Source of the DNA: Rhizophagus clarus
Taxonomy: Eukaryota > Glomeromycota > Glomeromycetes > Glomerales > Glomeraceae
Assembly: GCA_015698045.1 (NCBI GenBank)
Contig: BLAL01000298.1
Span: 124,001-188,000, forward strand
DNA: 64,000 nucleotides
Direction: 5' to 3'
The translations under genes and the position numbers were made by a program. The first letter of the stretch is position 1. Each line of letters starts with the position of its first letter. The notes beneath the pieces were generated by a model that saw only the letters and a list, made by a program, of their open reading frames with translations, was not told the DNA's origin and ran no database searches. Below, piece by piece: positions 33,446-44,717 of the stretch.

Positions 33446-34936
33446 ATGGCAGAAAATTCATGTCGTCGCCGCAAGAAGCAAACTCAAGATAACAATATTC
33501 TAGTATTTTTAACGCCACCTCCTTTATCTGATATTACGCGTCAAACCAACAATGGAAGTTGCAGGCTTGAAACTTCCGAACCTGTAACCCCAACTCCAGG
33601 TGTACCACCTAAGAAAAGAATAAAATACGATAATTTACAAAATTATTCGCAACCTGATTTTTTCGCGAATATACCAAGCAATATTCCAGTTTCAACATCT
33701 TCGCGTCTAATTAAAGACGCTGATTTATATTGTGGGTTAACTTTGCAGCATGCATTATTTCAAAGGGAAATTTGGGGGTCTACCATAATGGGTGGTTCAA
33801 CTATGGCTTCAAGGAGATGGAATGTTTCGACGCGTTTTTTTATAAAAGATTTTAAAAACACGGATAATAATGTGTTTAGATTTCTTGGTGATCGAAATTT
33901 TGTCGCACCATTTGTTTGTTCTTTCAGTCATGTGGCATGTAACGGAAAGCTTTTAGCCGCAGCAGACGAAGAAGGAACGGTTGGATTCATTGATGCCAGA
34001 TACGATAATTCTATTGAGCTTGAACGGGTACGTAATGAATTTCGTGCACACGATAATGCTGTTTTTGATGTTATGTGGAGTCACGATGACTGTTCGATGG
34101 TTACCGCTTCTGGTGATCAAACTGCAAAACTATGGGATGTGGAATTACAACAATGCAAGGCAACATTTGGAGGACATACTTGTAGTATTAAATCCGTAAA
34201 TTTCAGTCCTTTAAATCCAAATTTATGGGTAACTTCTTCAAGGGATGGAAATATATTTATCTGGGATACTCGGTTAATTGGATTATGTTCTGAAGCTTTT
34301 AAACCAATTATTAGTATTCGTAATGCACATTCGCATGACATCCCGAAAAAAAAATCAAAAAAAAATAGCCAACTTCCTCCGATTAGGAGCAAACCGACCA
34401 GCAGTGTAACGGGAGTACAATTCTTATTGAATCAAGATTTATTGTTGGCATCATCTGGGGCAAGTGATAGTATTATCAAATATTGGGACTTGCGGAATCA
34501 AGACGCCTCAAGCAGTCCAACACCAGTTCAAACATCTGTTAACGGTTCATTTGCCAAACGTCCCCATGGTATATCAGATTTGATTTTAGATAAAAGCGGT
34601 ACTCGTTTATTTGCCAATAGTACAGATAACTATGTTTATATGTATGATGCTGCTAACCTGGGAGCTCCTATTGGCCATTTTACGAGTCAACCTTACAGAT
34701 GTTCTTCATTCTATATTCGATTGGCTTGTTCACCTGACGGTCGTTATATTGCAAGCGGATCAAGTGATAAATCCATTTATATTTGGGAAGTTGATTTTCC
34801 CGGCGCTGAACCAGTTGTTTTGAAAGCTCATGAAAATGAAGTTACAAGTTTAAGTTGGTCAAATGATATTGAAACTATCGCTTCTTGTTCTGACGATACA
34901 ACTCTGCGTATTTGGCGAATTAATAGTTCAGATTGA
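33446..34936 (+). CDS. CDT2: Cdt2/DTL WD40 substrate adaptor of the CRL4 ubiquitin ligase
   Basis: This single-exon gene encodes 496 residues. The ATG at 33446 (MAENSCRRRKKQTQ) is the first in frame. WD40 repeats occupy about residues 150-496. Distinctive Cdt2 blocks are LLAAADEEGTVGFIDA, AHDNAVFDVMWSHDD, TASGDQTAKLWDVE, GGHTCSIKSVNFSP, SGASDSIIKYWDLR, LILDKSGTRLFANSTDNYVY and SGSSDKSIYIWEV. Two DDB1-binding WDxR motifs are present, WDTR (273-276) and WDLR (347-350). The insert PKKKSKKNSQ before the fifth repeat is also seen in DTL. By family it recruits PCNA-bound Cdt1 and similar substrates for degradation during S phase. It lacks introns, unlike every neighbour. Confidence 0.95.
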   Translation: MAENSCRRRKKQTQDNNILVFLTPPPLSDITRQTNNGSCRLETSEPVTPTPGVPPKKRIKYDNLQNYSQPDFFANIPSNIPVSTSSRLIKDADLYCGLTLQHALFQREIWGSTIMGGSTMASRRWNVSTRFFIKDFKNTDNNVFRFLGDRNFVAPFVCSFSHVACNGKLLAAADEEGTVGFIDARYDNSIELERVRNEFRAHDNAVFDVMWSHDDCSMVTASGDQTAKLWDVELQQCKATFGGHTCSIKSVNFSPLNPNLWVTSSRDGNIFIWDTRLIGLCSEAFKPIISIRNAHSHDIPKKKSKKNSQLPPIRSKPTSSVTGVQFLLNQDLLLASSGASDSIIKYWDLRNQDASSSPTPVQTSVNGSFAKRPHGISDLILDKSGTRLFANSTDNYVYMYDAANLGAPIGHFTSQPYRCSSFYIRLACSPDGRYIASGSSDKSIYIWEVDFPGAEPVVLKAHENEVTSLSWSNDIETIASCSDDTTLRIWRINSSD

Positions 34937-35536
34937 TAAAAAATTTCATAATAATAGTTATTATAAATATTTTAGAGTTATGAATTAATAAAAATGAAAT
35001 TTATGTATTACTTATTTGTAAGCACCAATTAACATTGAAACAATGCATCGTGTGCATAAATTAAAATGCATATGTATATATTTTTTCTTATAAAATCAAC
35101 ATGAAAAATAAATAATATATCACAAATAATATATATATATATATATGTATGTATGTATAAATATGTAAAAAAATATATATATATATAAAATATCAATAAA
35201 TTGTTATAATAAGCAAATAAAATAAATAAAATAAAGTAAAGCCTATAATTGTAAACAACCAAAAGTCGCAAAAAAACCTAAAAATTATAAAAAAAAAATT
35301 GTTAAGACAGAAACCAGTTCCGATTAATTTTGTCGCCTTTCTAGGCTTTATAGGCTTTGCCCATTTCCCCTAATTTTCCTTACCCTCGTGAATACATTTT
35401 AAGTGAAAATAGTAATAAATAAAATAAATAATAATAAAATAATAATCATAGTAATTCTTCAAATTTTATCCTAAAGAAAAAAAAAATAAATGTTCTAACA
35501 ACACTATAAAGAGTATATAAATATGTATAATTTTTA
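34937..35536. other. Convergent intergenic region
   Basis: It lies between the CDT2 and LRG1 stops. It contains TA dinucleotide runs at 35128-35190 and a moderately mixed patch at 35310-35395. No gene was recognised. Confidence 0.5.
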
Positions 35537-38500
35537 TCAAGATGCTCGTTGTTCAACTGGAATTGAATTTTCATTATTAACAATTGATGATGATGATGAT
35601 GATGAAGCTGGATATATATTAGTAGAATTAGGATTTCGATTTTCATTATTTCCTTGTTCAATATATGTCTGATGTTGTGGATTATTATGACGTACGACTT
35701 GTGTGTCTCCATTACCAGAACTTGAACCTTCGCCATTATTGTTTGAGTTATCTTTTTTTGAAGAAACAAATTTTTCACATCGTCTTAATATATCTTTTGT
35801 AGTTAATCCTTCCGGATTACTGAATAGATCTTGATCATGTAAAATTGCCGCTAAATCTTCTGGGACCTATATTATTTAGAAATTTGTTAATAATTTTTTT
35901 TTTTTTATATGTATAATATTTTAAAAATTCTAGCTTACCACCCAGAAATCATCCTGATAATTAAGCAAACTATGCACTGCCTCAATAGCTAAAAATGAGT
36001 CATCTTTAGTTGGATCTTTTGATTTAGAATACAGTATATTCGGTGTAATTACTGTTGCAAGGTTATGTAAATCCATCTTGCTTCCTGTTTCCTCATCTAC
36101 GTGAGAAAATGAAGCTACCCATTTGAAGAATATAAAAAGAACCTCCATAGTATCCCGATTAATTTTTGGTAAAAGACAACATGTAAGATGTAAAATCTTT
36201 TTACGGTCCGCCTCATTTGAAAGTTCTATATTAATAAGTTATATATAAATATAAAATTAGAATCGATAAATCAAAAACATTTTAAATATTAAAAATAGAT
36301 AATTACTTTGCGAGGTTATAAAGAGTTTATGTAATTTAAAGGTAAGTAACGGATCAGGAAGGTCACGTAAAAATTTTTTCATCAAGGCAGCAACCTGCAC
36401 AGGGTTATCTTCAGAAAGGTTCACTGCTGAAGGGTTCTTGTCTATCGCTTCGCTAAGATCTTTTAATCGTCGAATATTACCATTCTTACGGAATATGCCT
36501 TCAACTGACATGTCTGCAACAATATTAAATAGGATGTCAATAATAATAAAATGAATGGAACCCACACAAATAATTATATTATACCCATTGTTTTCATGGC
36601 AGATATACTATCATCGACAAAACTAGGAATCCTTATACGACCAGGGCCAGCACCTAATACAGAATCAACACCGTATCTTTCGACAAGAACTTCAAGAGGT
36701 ACACCAAATGTGCCTATAAATATAGATGATATAACATGAACTATTTCCACACTATCAATTTGTTCTATTAATTAAAAATATTAATGTGAAGTCAAACCTT
36801 TTTTCTTTACAGGTTTTTTCTCTGCTGGCTTAATTGATGTAACAAATTTTGTCCAAAAATTAGCTTTTTTTGATCCAATCAGATCCAACAGCTCTTCTAA
36901 CGTAAAATGCTCCTTCAATAGCTGCTCCATTGCAAGGACAGCTACATGTTTTACAATAAAGTATTCTAAAGCAGAAAGCTCAGACAAATAATTCTTTGAA
37001 CGTGATTTGCGTCTTGACGTTTTGTTTGTTTTGTCTTCAGGAACATTTTTTTCCATTTCCGCTGCGGCTATAGCAGAAATATCAGCTAATGTAATAGCCT
37101 CATTTTGTGAATCAAACTTTATCCTATTTTCTTGTGATTGCGACTCAAACGATTGATCTTGTACGATTCTAACATGGTGTTGTGAGGGAGCTCTTGCTAA
37201 TTTGTCCTTCTCAGCTTCGCTAGGAATTGAACTCGTCGTGGGCTCCGACTCTTGTTCTATTATTCTAGACCGTGTTGCAAATCTTGCTGAATTAGATAAT
37301 TTAGTATCCATGTGAACAGACTTCATACGTTTTATATCAGTCCTATTACGAGATTCATAACTATCACCATTAGAATAAGATTTCGATCTAGAATCTTTAC
37401 GAACAAGTCCAGGTTCCGTTTTTTGCTCTTTACGACCACGTTCAACTTCGATATCCGAATGACTTTGACCCTCATCTTTAATAAACATAAACCCGAGATA
37501 TTAATTAGGAAAATTATATAATAAATATTTCAATCCAATAAAATTACCTTTTCTTCTGAGTAAATTATATAAACGCGATAGTGCCACACGTAACAAATAT
37601 GTATATTGTTCCAACTGAGTTACATACTGGAATCCTAATGCTGATTGTTCATTTGTGTCATTTGGACAAAATGCCATCTCCGTTATCTGGTTGAAGGACG
37701 CATCCTTGTATATTGTTCGCAATTCACGAGAACATCCAGAACATCTCAAACAACCAATGTGCCACCGATATTGTCCATATTTGTAACACTCCTCTTCAAC
37801 CGTAATGCGGCATGCATGACACAGATCTGACGTAACTTCACTATCACTATCTACATTCGTGTCTTTATCTAGTTGAGTACCTTTTTTTGTAAGTTCGACA
37901 AGTTTACCTAAGAATTGTCCTATCGCCCTAGTATTGTCAAAATCTCTCTCCTTAAGGTAATTGGAATTTCATCAATATCAATTTATTTATTGGATAAATA
38001 AGTATTTAATAAAAATATCATATAGATGCATGTATCTTAAATTAATTGTATAATTACCAATTTCAATGCACCCGTAAGCGCGATCCTAATCAATACTTTT
38101 AGATAATGTGCTAACCCTGTCACTAAAGATAAGAGTTCCTGCGTTATACCCATTTGTCTGACATCTGTTTCCTTTGAATGCGATAATAGAGAGAAAAAAT
38201 TAACTATTTTCTTGCAAAGCATTTTTGCTTCCCTATTATGCTGAAGACCTAAAATTATATCGAGAAACTAAATGTTACTAATAATAGAGAATATCAAAAT
38301 TATCTCGAATAAAGCTAACCTTGTCCGCTTGCTTGTACTAATTGATTTTCTAAATCATCAATAGCGGAAAATAATATTTCAACATGACTTATAAATTTTT
38401 CTGCCATCCTTACACCATCAAAGTAAGATCCGTTTGACACATGTAAAAGCATATCCGAAATACATGCTGCCGACATTTCTTCAAATGTAGAAAGCACTGT

Positions 38501-39540
38501 CCATATATTATAAACTTTTTCTTCCATGGCTTTTTGTTTGTTTTTAAGTTCTTCGGGCGACGTAGTTTCTTGTTCTGGTTGAAATTTCATAGGTTAGAAA
38601 TATATATCAAAATAAGATAATAATAACAATAGCAATGAATGAATATGAATTAAATAAATTATGCATGTATGTATGTATATTCAAAGATTAAGCTATTACC
38701 ATTTTCCAAACCTTGTTTATCATCTGGATGCGTCGACAATTTTACATTCCAAAACTAACCAAAATTATGTTAATATTATAAGTTTGTCGCGAGTTAACAT
38801 ATATATGTAACTAATTCATAAAAAAAAAAAAAAAAAAAAAAAATACCGCGGTAATTTTTTCCCGGGTAATAAAACAAACATGGGTTTGTAGATAGAAATC
38901 CGGCATACCTTATGGATCATATAACATTCGGGATGCCAATGTTCGTCAACACTATTTCGGTTAATTTCTACAAATTGTTTTAAAATAGCAGTTTGGCAAC
39001 CCGCACATTTGACCGCAAATCGAGTTGAATAATGGTAATGGCAGTAAACCTGGCCGTCATGTTCGTAATATGAATCTTGAGGGCCGAACACTGTAGGACA
39101 AGCAGAACAGGTAAAGTGTTCAATGTGATACTTCTTATCAAGAGCGGTAATATAAGATCCTCGAAGAGCACCACCGCACTTTTCACAGATGAGATTTAAC
39201 CGTCGAAAATAGTCTCTTTCACATAAAGGGTGTTGTTTTCCATCTGGGCCTTCTATCGGAAAGAATTTAGCAGCAACAATAGTTCCACAATCCTACATTA
39301 AAATAATAATTTAAACTCATTACAATAAATAATTATCATAAAATTAAGGAATTAAGGAATTTCAAAACTTTTCATAATACGATGATTAGTTACCTGGCAT
39401 TTGAAGCACTCTAAATGGTATGTCCCTCCCAAAGCCCGTACAAATTGTCCAACTATTAAGAGTCCACATTTCGCACACGTTGTAAAGTTTTGTTTGGTGG
39501 TACTGGCATCGTCTGGAACTACCTCACTGCGATCCGCCAT
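35537..39540 (-). CDS. LRG1: LIM-domain Rho GTPase-activating protein, Lrg1-like
   Basis: The minus-strand multi-exon gene runs from the ATG at 39540 (MADRSEVVPDD) to a TGA at 35537. Exons near 39540-39395, 39295-38890 and 37960-37550 encode LIM zinc fingers: CAKCGLLIVGQ, CEKCGGALRGSYITALDKKY, CAGCQTAILKQFVEINRN and CRITVEEECYKYGQY. A helical region follows (FEEMSAACISDMLLHVSNGS, LLSLVTGLAHYLKVLIRIAL). A basic disordered linker (37480-36800) comes before the RhoGAP domain: GTFGVPLEVLVERYGV, the Arg-finger segment VEGIFRKNGNIRRLKDL, VAALMKKFLRDLPDPLL and MDLHNLATVITPNIL. The C-terminus is Asn/Ser-rich with a run of Ser from a GAT microsatellite (35584-35603). The layout matches yeast Lrg1, which acts on Rho1 in cell-wall control. 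Some exon ends are approximate. Confidence 0.93.
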
Positions 39541-40292
39541 TACTTGAAATCGAAGCGAAATAAAACAGTCGAAAAGTAATATCGAATGCTTAGTCGTTAC
39601 AGATGGCCACTACGTTTCGTCAATTTGTACAATTTGTAGAGAAGTTTTGGAAAAGTGGAATACAAAAGGTCTAAACCATTAACGCAATAAGTTCAGGTAA
39701 AGATCGCAAATTAAATTCGGTATATTATAACAAAAGTGTGAATTAAGAAAAAAAATTTTTTTGTTTGTTGAAGTTTTTCTGAGTGGTTCGCTTCGCCCCT
39801 ATGACAATTTTTGGTAAAATATAAGAACTAGCCACATTTGTCATCTCTTAATTTAGTAGATGACGTGCAATAAATAATTCCTATTTTTAGTATCAATTCT
39901 TTAATCGGAGAAAAAATAGATTAAAAGCATTTGGAGATTTGCAATTGTTCAAATTTCAGTTTCGTTACACAATAAATCTTATATTTACTCGAGTGACACA
40001 TAGAATGGAACAAAACAATTCGTTTACTATTATTACTAACGTAATGATTAATGCAAAAGTACAGAAGCAATGCTTTGTATATACAAAATGGTTGTTCCAT
40101 TCTCTCAATTTGTATTTAAATATTGAGTGATCAAAAATAAACTAAACTTGGCTTGGATCCTCAGATTTTCAAAGAGTAGTAAAATGCGCCACAAATAATT
40201 ATTTGGGTAACAATTAACTGCGTGGCTTGGTAAATAAAATAAATGAAACTTTTTCATTTATAATTTATTCAGGCAATACAATTTTTAGTACT
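39541..40292. promoter_or_regulatory. Divergent intergenic region between LRG1 and the F-box gene
   Basis: It separates the opposed start codons at 39540 and 40293 and must hold both promoters. A plus-strand open frame at 39939-40130 has no recognisable features and is not called. No repeats were seen. Confidence 0.45.
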
Positions 40293-42006
40293 ATGAAGGT
40301 TGAATTTACGGAATCTACTGATACGAGTGAGCTTGAAAACTTTAGAGAACAATGGAAAGCTGAAATTTCAAAGCAATATAAGAAAGATTATTCTAAATTT
40401 TCAGCAACTAGCGCAAATACCGATGTTTCGGTTGAAGCCAAAAAGTCATTGGAACTTTCAGAGGAAATTGGAGTGCCGAACACAATTGAATTAACCAATA
40501 CTAATTCAGTTTCAACCGATCCAGAGACAATAAGCCGTAAAGCCTTGGAGATCTATGTAAAAGCCGTTACAAAGGAAAGAGAAGGAAATTTAAGCGAAGG
40601 TTGATCATTTTTATAGAATTTAAAGAATTTAAATAGTAGATTATAATTATTCTTACAAGATTTTTAATTGTTAAAAAAAGCTCTCAAATATTATCGTCAA
40701 GCCTTGAAACTCGATCCCACCGCAGAGCATTCCTACAAGAAGCAACTCTATAATGTAGTTAATGGTAAAAAAATAGATCAAGACTCAGAATCATCCAATT
40801 TTTTTACCAAACATTTAGAAGAGGTGCCACAATTTCCTTGCATTTTTATTGGAGAAGATTATGAAAAAGGCAATAAATCTTTAGAACAACAAATAAAAGA
40901 CGATAATAACATTTTTAATTTAATAAATAGTTTTCGAGATTTGCAACTTGATTTGTTACCATTAAAGCCAAATAAAGAAGTTTATATTGCCAAACTTCCT
41001 AATGAATTAATAGTTTGCATCCTTCACCAATTAATTATTAGAGGAGATGTGACCTCACTTGAGATGTTTGCCCTAACTTGTAAGAAATTCTTTCTCTTAT
41101 CCAGAGAGATTTCATTGTGGCGTTATTTGTGCGAAAAGGCATATCGAGATAATAATTTGCCACCAGCTATTTCTAATGCTTTAATGGAAGAGTATGTTAA
41201 ATTATATTATCATAGCGACTGGAAAAAGATGTATATTGAAAGGTAAATAATAGACCTATTTCTAAATTTTATAAGGTATTTATTAAATTTATTTTTTTTT
41301 TTATCAGACCGCGTATACGACTAGATGGTGTTTTTATATCTACATGCAACTATTTAAGGTAAAAAAAAAATTGATTCAAATAATGATAATTATAATAATA
41401 ACAATTCGCGTGATTTTAATTTCGACGCTTATTATCAATTAGACCTGGTTCGGCAGAAAATACATGGAACCAGCCCATTCATCTTGTTACATATTATCGA
41501 TATATCCGTTTTTATTCTGATGGCACGTGTATTGCTTTATTGACGACAAATGAACCTATAAATGTTGTAAAAAATTTTGGACACGATTATAAGTCTAAAA
41601 GTCTTATGAACGGTAAATGGGTATTGAGTGATAATCATATTTTAATGATTCAAGCGAAAGATCTCGATTTACCTAAATTTACTTTCCATTTGATTTTTGA
41701 TTTGAAATCAACTCATCGAGGAAAACATAATAAACTTACATGGATTGGTATGTCATAAATTTTAAAAAATTTGCAATATTTGTCACAAATCTTATTAATC
41801 CTTCCATAATTGAAAAATTCTATTTGGTACAGAATATTATAGTATAAATAATTTCACTGATGAAAGAACTGATATATCACTAAAAAATGAAAAATCTTAT
41901 TTTTTCAGCAAGGTAAGAAGATCGCTGGACAGGTTTTTTTTTGTTTAGATCAAATTATTTAAAATATTTAAATCATTAGGTGAAAAGCTATGTTGTCATT
42001 TGGTAA
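40293..42006 (+). CDS. F-box protein of the FBXO9/Hrt3/Pof7 type (SCF ubiquitin ligase adaptor)
   Basis: Six exons (40293-40599, 40681-41242, 41308-41358, 41443-41747, 41833-41912, 41980-42006) encode 443 residues. The N-terminus contains a TPR-like helix pair interrupted by intron 1 (EGNLSE then ALKYYRQALKLDPT). The F-box is near residues 206-250 (IAKLPNELIVCILHQLI, FALTCKKFFLLSREISLW). The C-terminal region has RPRIRLDGVFISTCNYLR, then PGSAENTWNQPIHLVTYYRY and a beta-rich end finishing VKSYVVIW. This layout is that of human FBXO9 and yeast Hrt3. The start at 40293 gives MKVEFTESTD; a short upstream in-frame extension lacks an ATG. Confidence 0.9.
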
Positions 42007-42300
42007 TCCTGCGCAGAATTATTTCAGATCCTATTTGAATTTTAATTTTGGTCATAAGAAATACGTAGTTCTGAGGTTGGTTTATCAACCAGTGTGTAAT
42101 GCATTGGATTTATCCGATATTATATAGATGATTGCTAAAAATAAATGTTAGACCCAAACTACGACCAAGAGTATTAACATTCTAGTTCTTCATGTTGATA
42201 ACAACAAAATTATTTATTTCAGAAATTCCGATTTATTGGAATTATTTTTATTTTGAGAATGAAATAATGAACTCAAAAAACGAATTTCATGCTCAAAAAA

Positions 42301-43008
42301 CTATTCTTTTTTGTTCATATCAGATAATACTTTCTTTACAATGTCAGCCACAAGCTTCATTGGGGCTTCACTTCTTTCAATTTTAATCTCTTTCATAACT
42401 CTACTAAAGTCTTTTGAATCTTCCACGCCACCAATACCGAGTTTTTTTACAATCTTCTTAACTTTATTTTCAATTTCTTTTTCAGACATTTGTTCTGGTA
42501 AATAGGAAACTAATATATTTAATTCATTTTGTTCATTTTCAACCAAATCCTTCCTTCCGGCTTGAGAAAATCGTGAAATTGATTCTTGTCGACGTTTTAT
42601 TGCTCGATTTATCGTCACATATATTTCTTGATCGGTTGGAACTCCATCTGTCGTCGTTTGTGACACTGATTTACTTGCATATGTAATATCGCTAAGTATC
42701 CCCTAAAAAATATTCATCTATATAGTGATAACTCATTAAATAGAAGGAATCTTTATTAATAATTGAAAACTTACCCTAACAACATTTAATTTCATCTGAT
42801 CTTTTCTTTTCATGCTATCTTTAATTTCACTTTTTAATTTTGTAAAAAGGGAGGGTTTTGTTTCTCCGGAAATGCTAGTAATTGAAAGTTTATGCGTTGC
42901 GTAAATTACTGGCATCCTATGATGCGATTTAATTTTATTAAATCTCAAGATCATTAGTCGGAATAGATGTAATTGCGTTACAGAAAAATTAGAACAATTC
43001 AAAATCAT
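42301..43008 (-). CDS. AIM41: GatB/YqeY-domain protein, Aim41-like, probably mitochondrial
   Basis: Two exons (43008-42775 and 42702-42301) encode 211 residues. The first about 35 residues are rich in Arg, Lys, Leu and Ser with few acidic residues, consistent with a mitochondrial presequence. The YqeY domain follows: FTKLKSEIKDSMKRKDQMKL, NVVRGILSDITYA, INRAIKRRQESISRFSQAGR, ENEQNELNILVSYLPEQMSE and VKKVLSDMNKKE. Such proteins resemble the tail of the GatB amidotransferase subunit and may bind tRNA. Yeast Aim41 has no settled function. The gene converges on the F-box gene, with 294 bp between stops. Confidence 0.92.
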
Positions 43009-44183
43009 TTTCGGTAGAAAAATGCAAAAATTTTTTTTTTTTAAAGATTATTTGAATCACGTGGCTATATAATTTTTTAGGGTACACAATGAATTTACTC
43101 CAATTAAGCTTCGCCTGGTAAAAGAACAATATGAATTTTCCCTTTTTTCATTGGAAATATACTCACAAAAGGTTTTAATTGCTATTGGAATAGTTGTAAT
43201 GGATTATTAAAGTATAAAAAATGATTATGTATATTTGGTTATTTTGATCAGCTAACCAGACTAAAAAGAAAATAATTGAAAAATAATAGAAAATAATCAT
43301 GAACATTTTTAATATATGATTATTTTCATAATCTCAGATTTCTGCAACCTGCAAAAATTAAGTATACAAGATTATCTTTAATTAGGTTTTTTTTTTATAT
43401 TATTGAAAACCAATATGAAAAGTATTAATACAGAACTGAAGGCTTTGTTAGAATAATTAGTTTAGCTTAGTCAATAGGTTGGTAATAATCTATAATTTGT
43501 AAAACTAGTACTAGAAAGGTATTTATTAGTTTAGCTTTCATATAATTGTTTTTTTAGTACTGATAGTTTATTTTTAGAATATTTCTTTTTTTGTTTTTGT
43601 TTCCTTTTATTTCCTTTTTTTTGCTTATAAATTACTTTTGAAACATTTGCTATACCATTAAAAGCAGATCTAAAATAATAAATAATTGGTGGAATCTATT
43701 CTATTAGACAGAAAAGTATCTTTTTTTTGTTTAAAAGTGAATACCTATTATCTTTTATTTTTACATAAATAAAAATACTATATTTTGCTGATAATAAGCA
43801 CCCCTATAAATGGATTAATAAAATGTTAAATAAAAGCCATTTTATGTTAATATTTTGCACTATCATTGCTCTTATATATGTGAATCATTGGTATATATTT
43901 CACCTTCTCTAGAAAGCTATATTGGAAGTTATGTCAATTTTAAATAGCAAAAGGAAGTGCTTATTTACTACAAAATATGGTATGTATAGCATAATATCTT
44001 TAAACTAAAAAAAAAAATTTATATTACTAAAAAAATAAATTTTAATTTAGTAACTAAATGGCATTAAAAGTATTTATAATTAACAAATATAAATTTGTTT
44101 TAAGAATTTATAATTCTTTCTTATTTGTTTTGATTTTGTATTTTATATAACTATCTTTTTGTAAATAAAAAAAAAAATCTATA
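43009..44183. other. AT-rich intergenic DNA
   Basis: No gene was recognised. The first 100 bp upstream of the Aim41-like start may carry its promoter. The remainder is low-complexity A/T DNA leading to the pogo-like element. Confidence 0.5.
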
Positions 44184-44717
44184 TACAGTCAAACTTCTAT
44201 ATAATCACTAAATTGGTTACACTTTTAACTAGTGATTATATAGAGATATGATTGTATATATAGTATATAATTTTTTTTATCAGAAGTCAAAAATAAAAAT
44301 TATTAAAATTATTTTAATTTTGACCTAAATTATAAATTATAAAATTATAAATCACATGAATTGTATCTTTTTGGGTAATAGCTATTTTATAAAAAAAATT
44401 TTTTATAAAGGCAGACCTACAGTAAAAAGTAGGACTAGAATAATAATATAATTTTAAAATAATCATAAATTTAATTATTTAATTAATTTAAAGAATTAAT
44501 GCTATTTTAAAAACTTGTTAAAGATTTTTAAATTGTTTTTTTTAAATTAAATCAAAATTTGTAAGAAATTTATTAAAAGTATTAGATTTTTTTTAGTACA
44601 TTTATATAACTTATTAAATGAAATAAAAAAAAAATATATAAATTACAAATTATTAAAAATTTAATTTTTTTTTTTTAATGTATTATAAATAAAAAATATT
44701 TTTTTAAAGAAATTATC

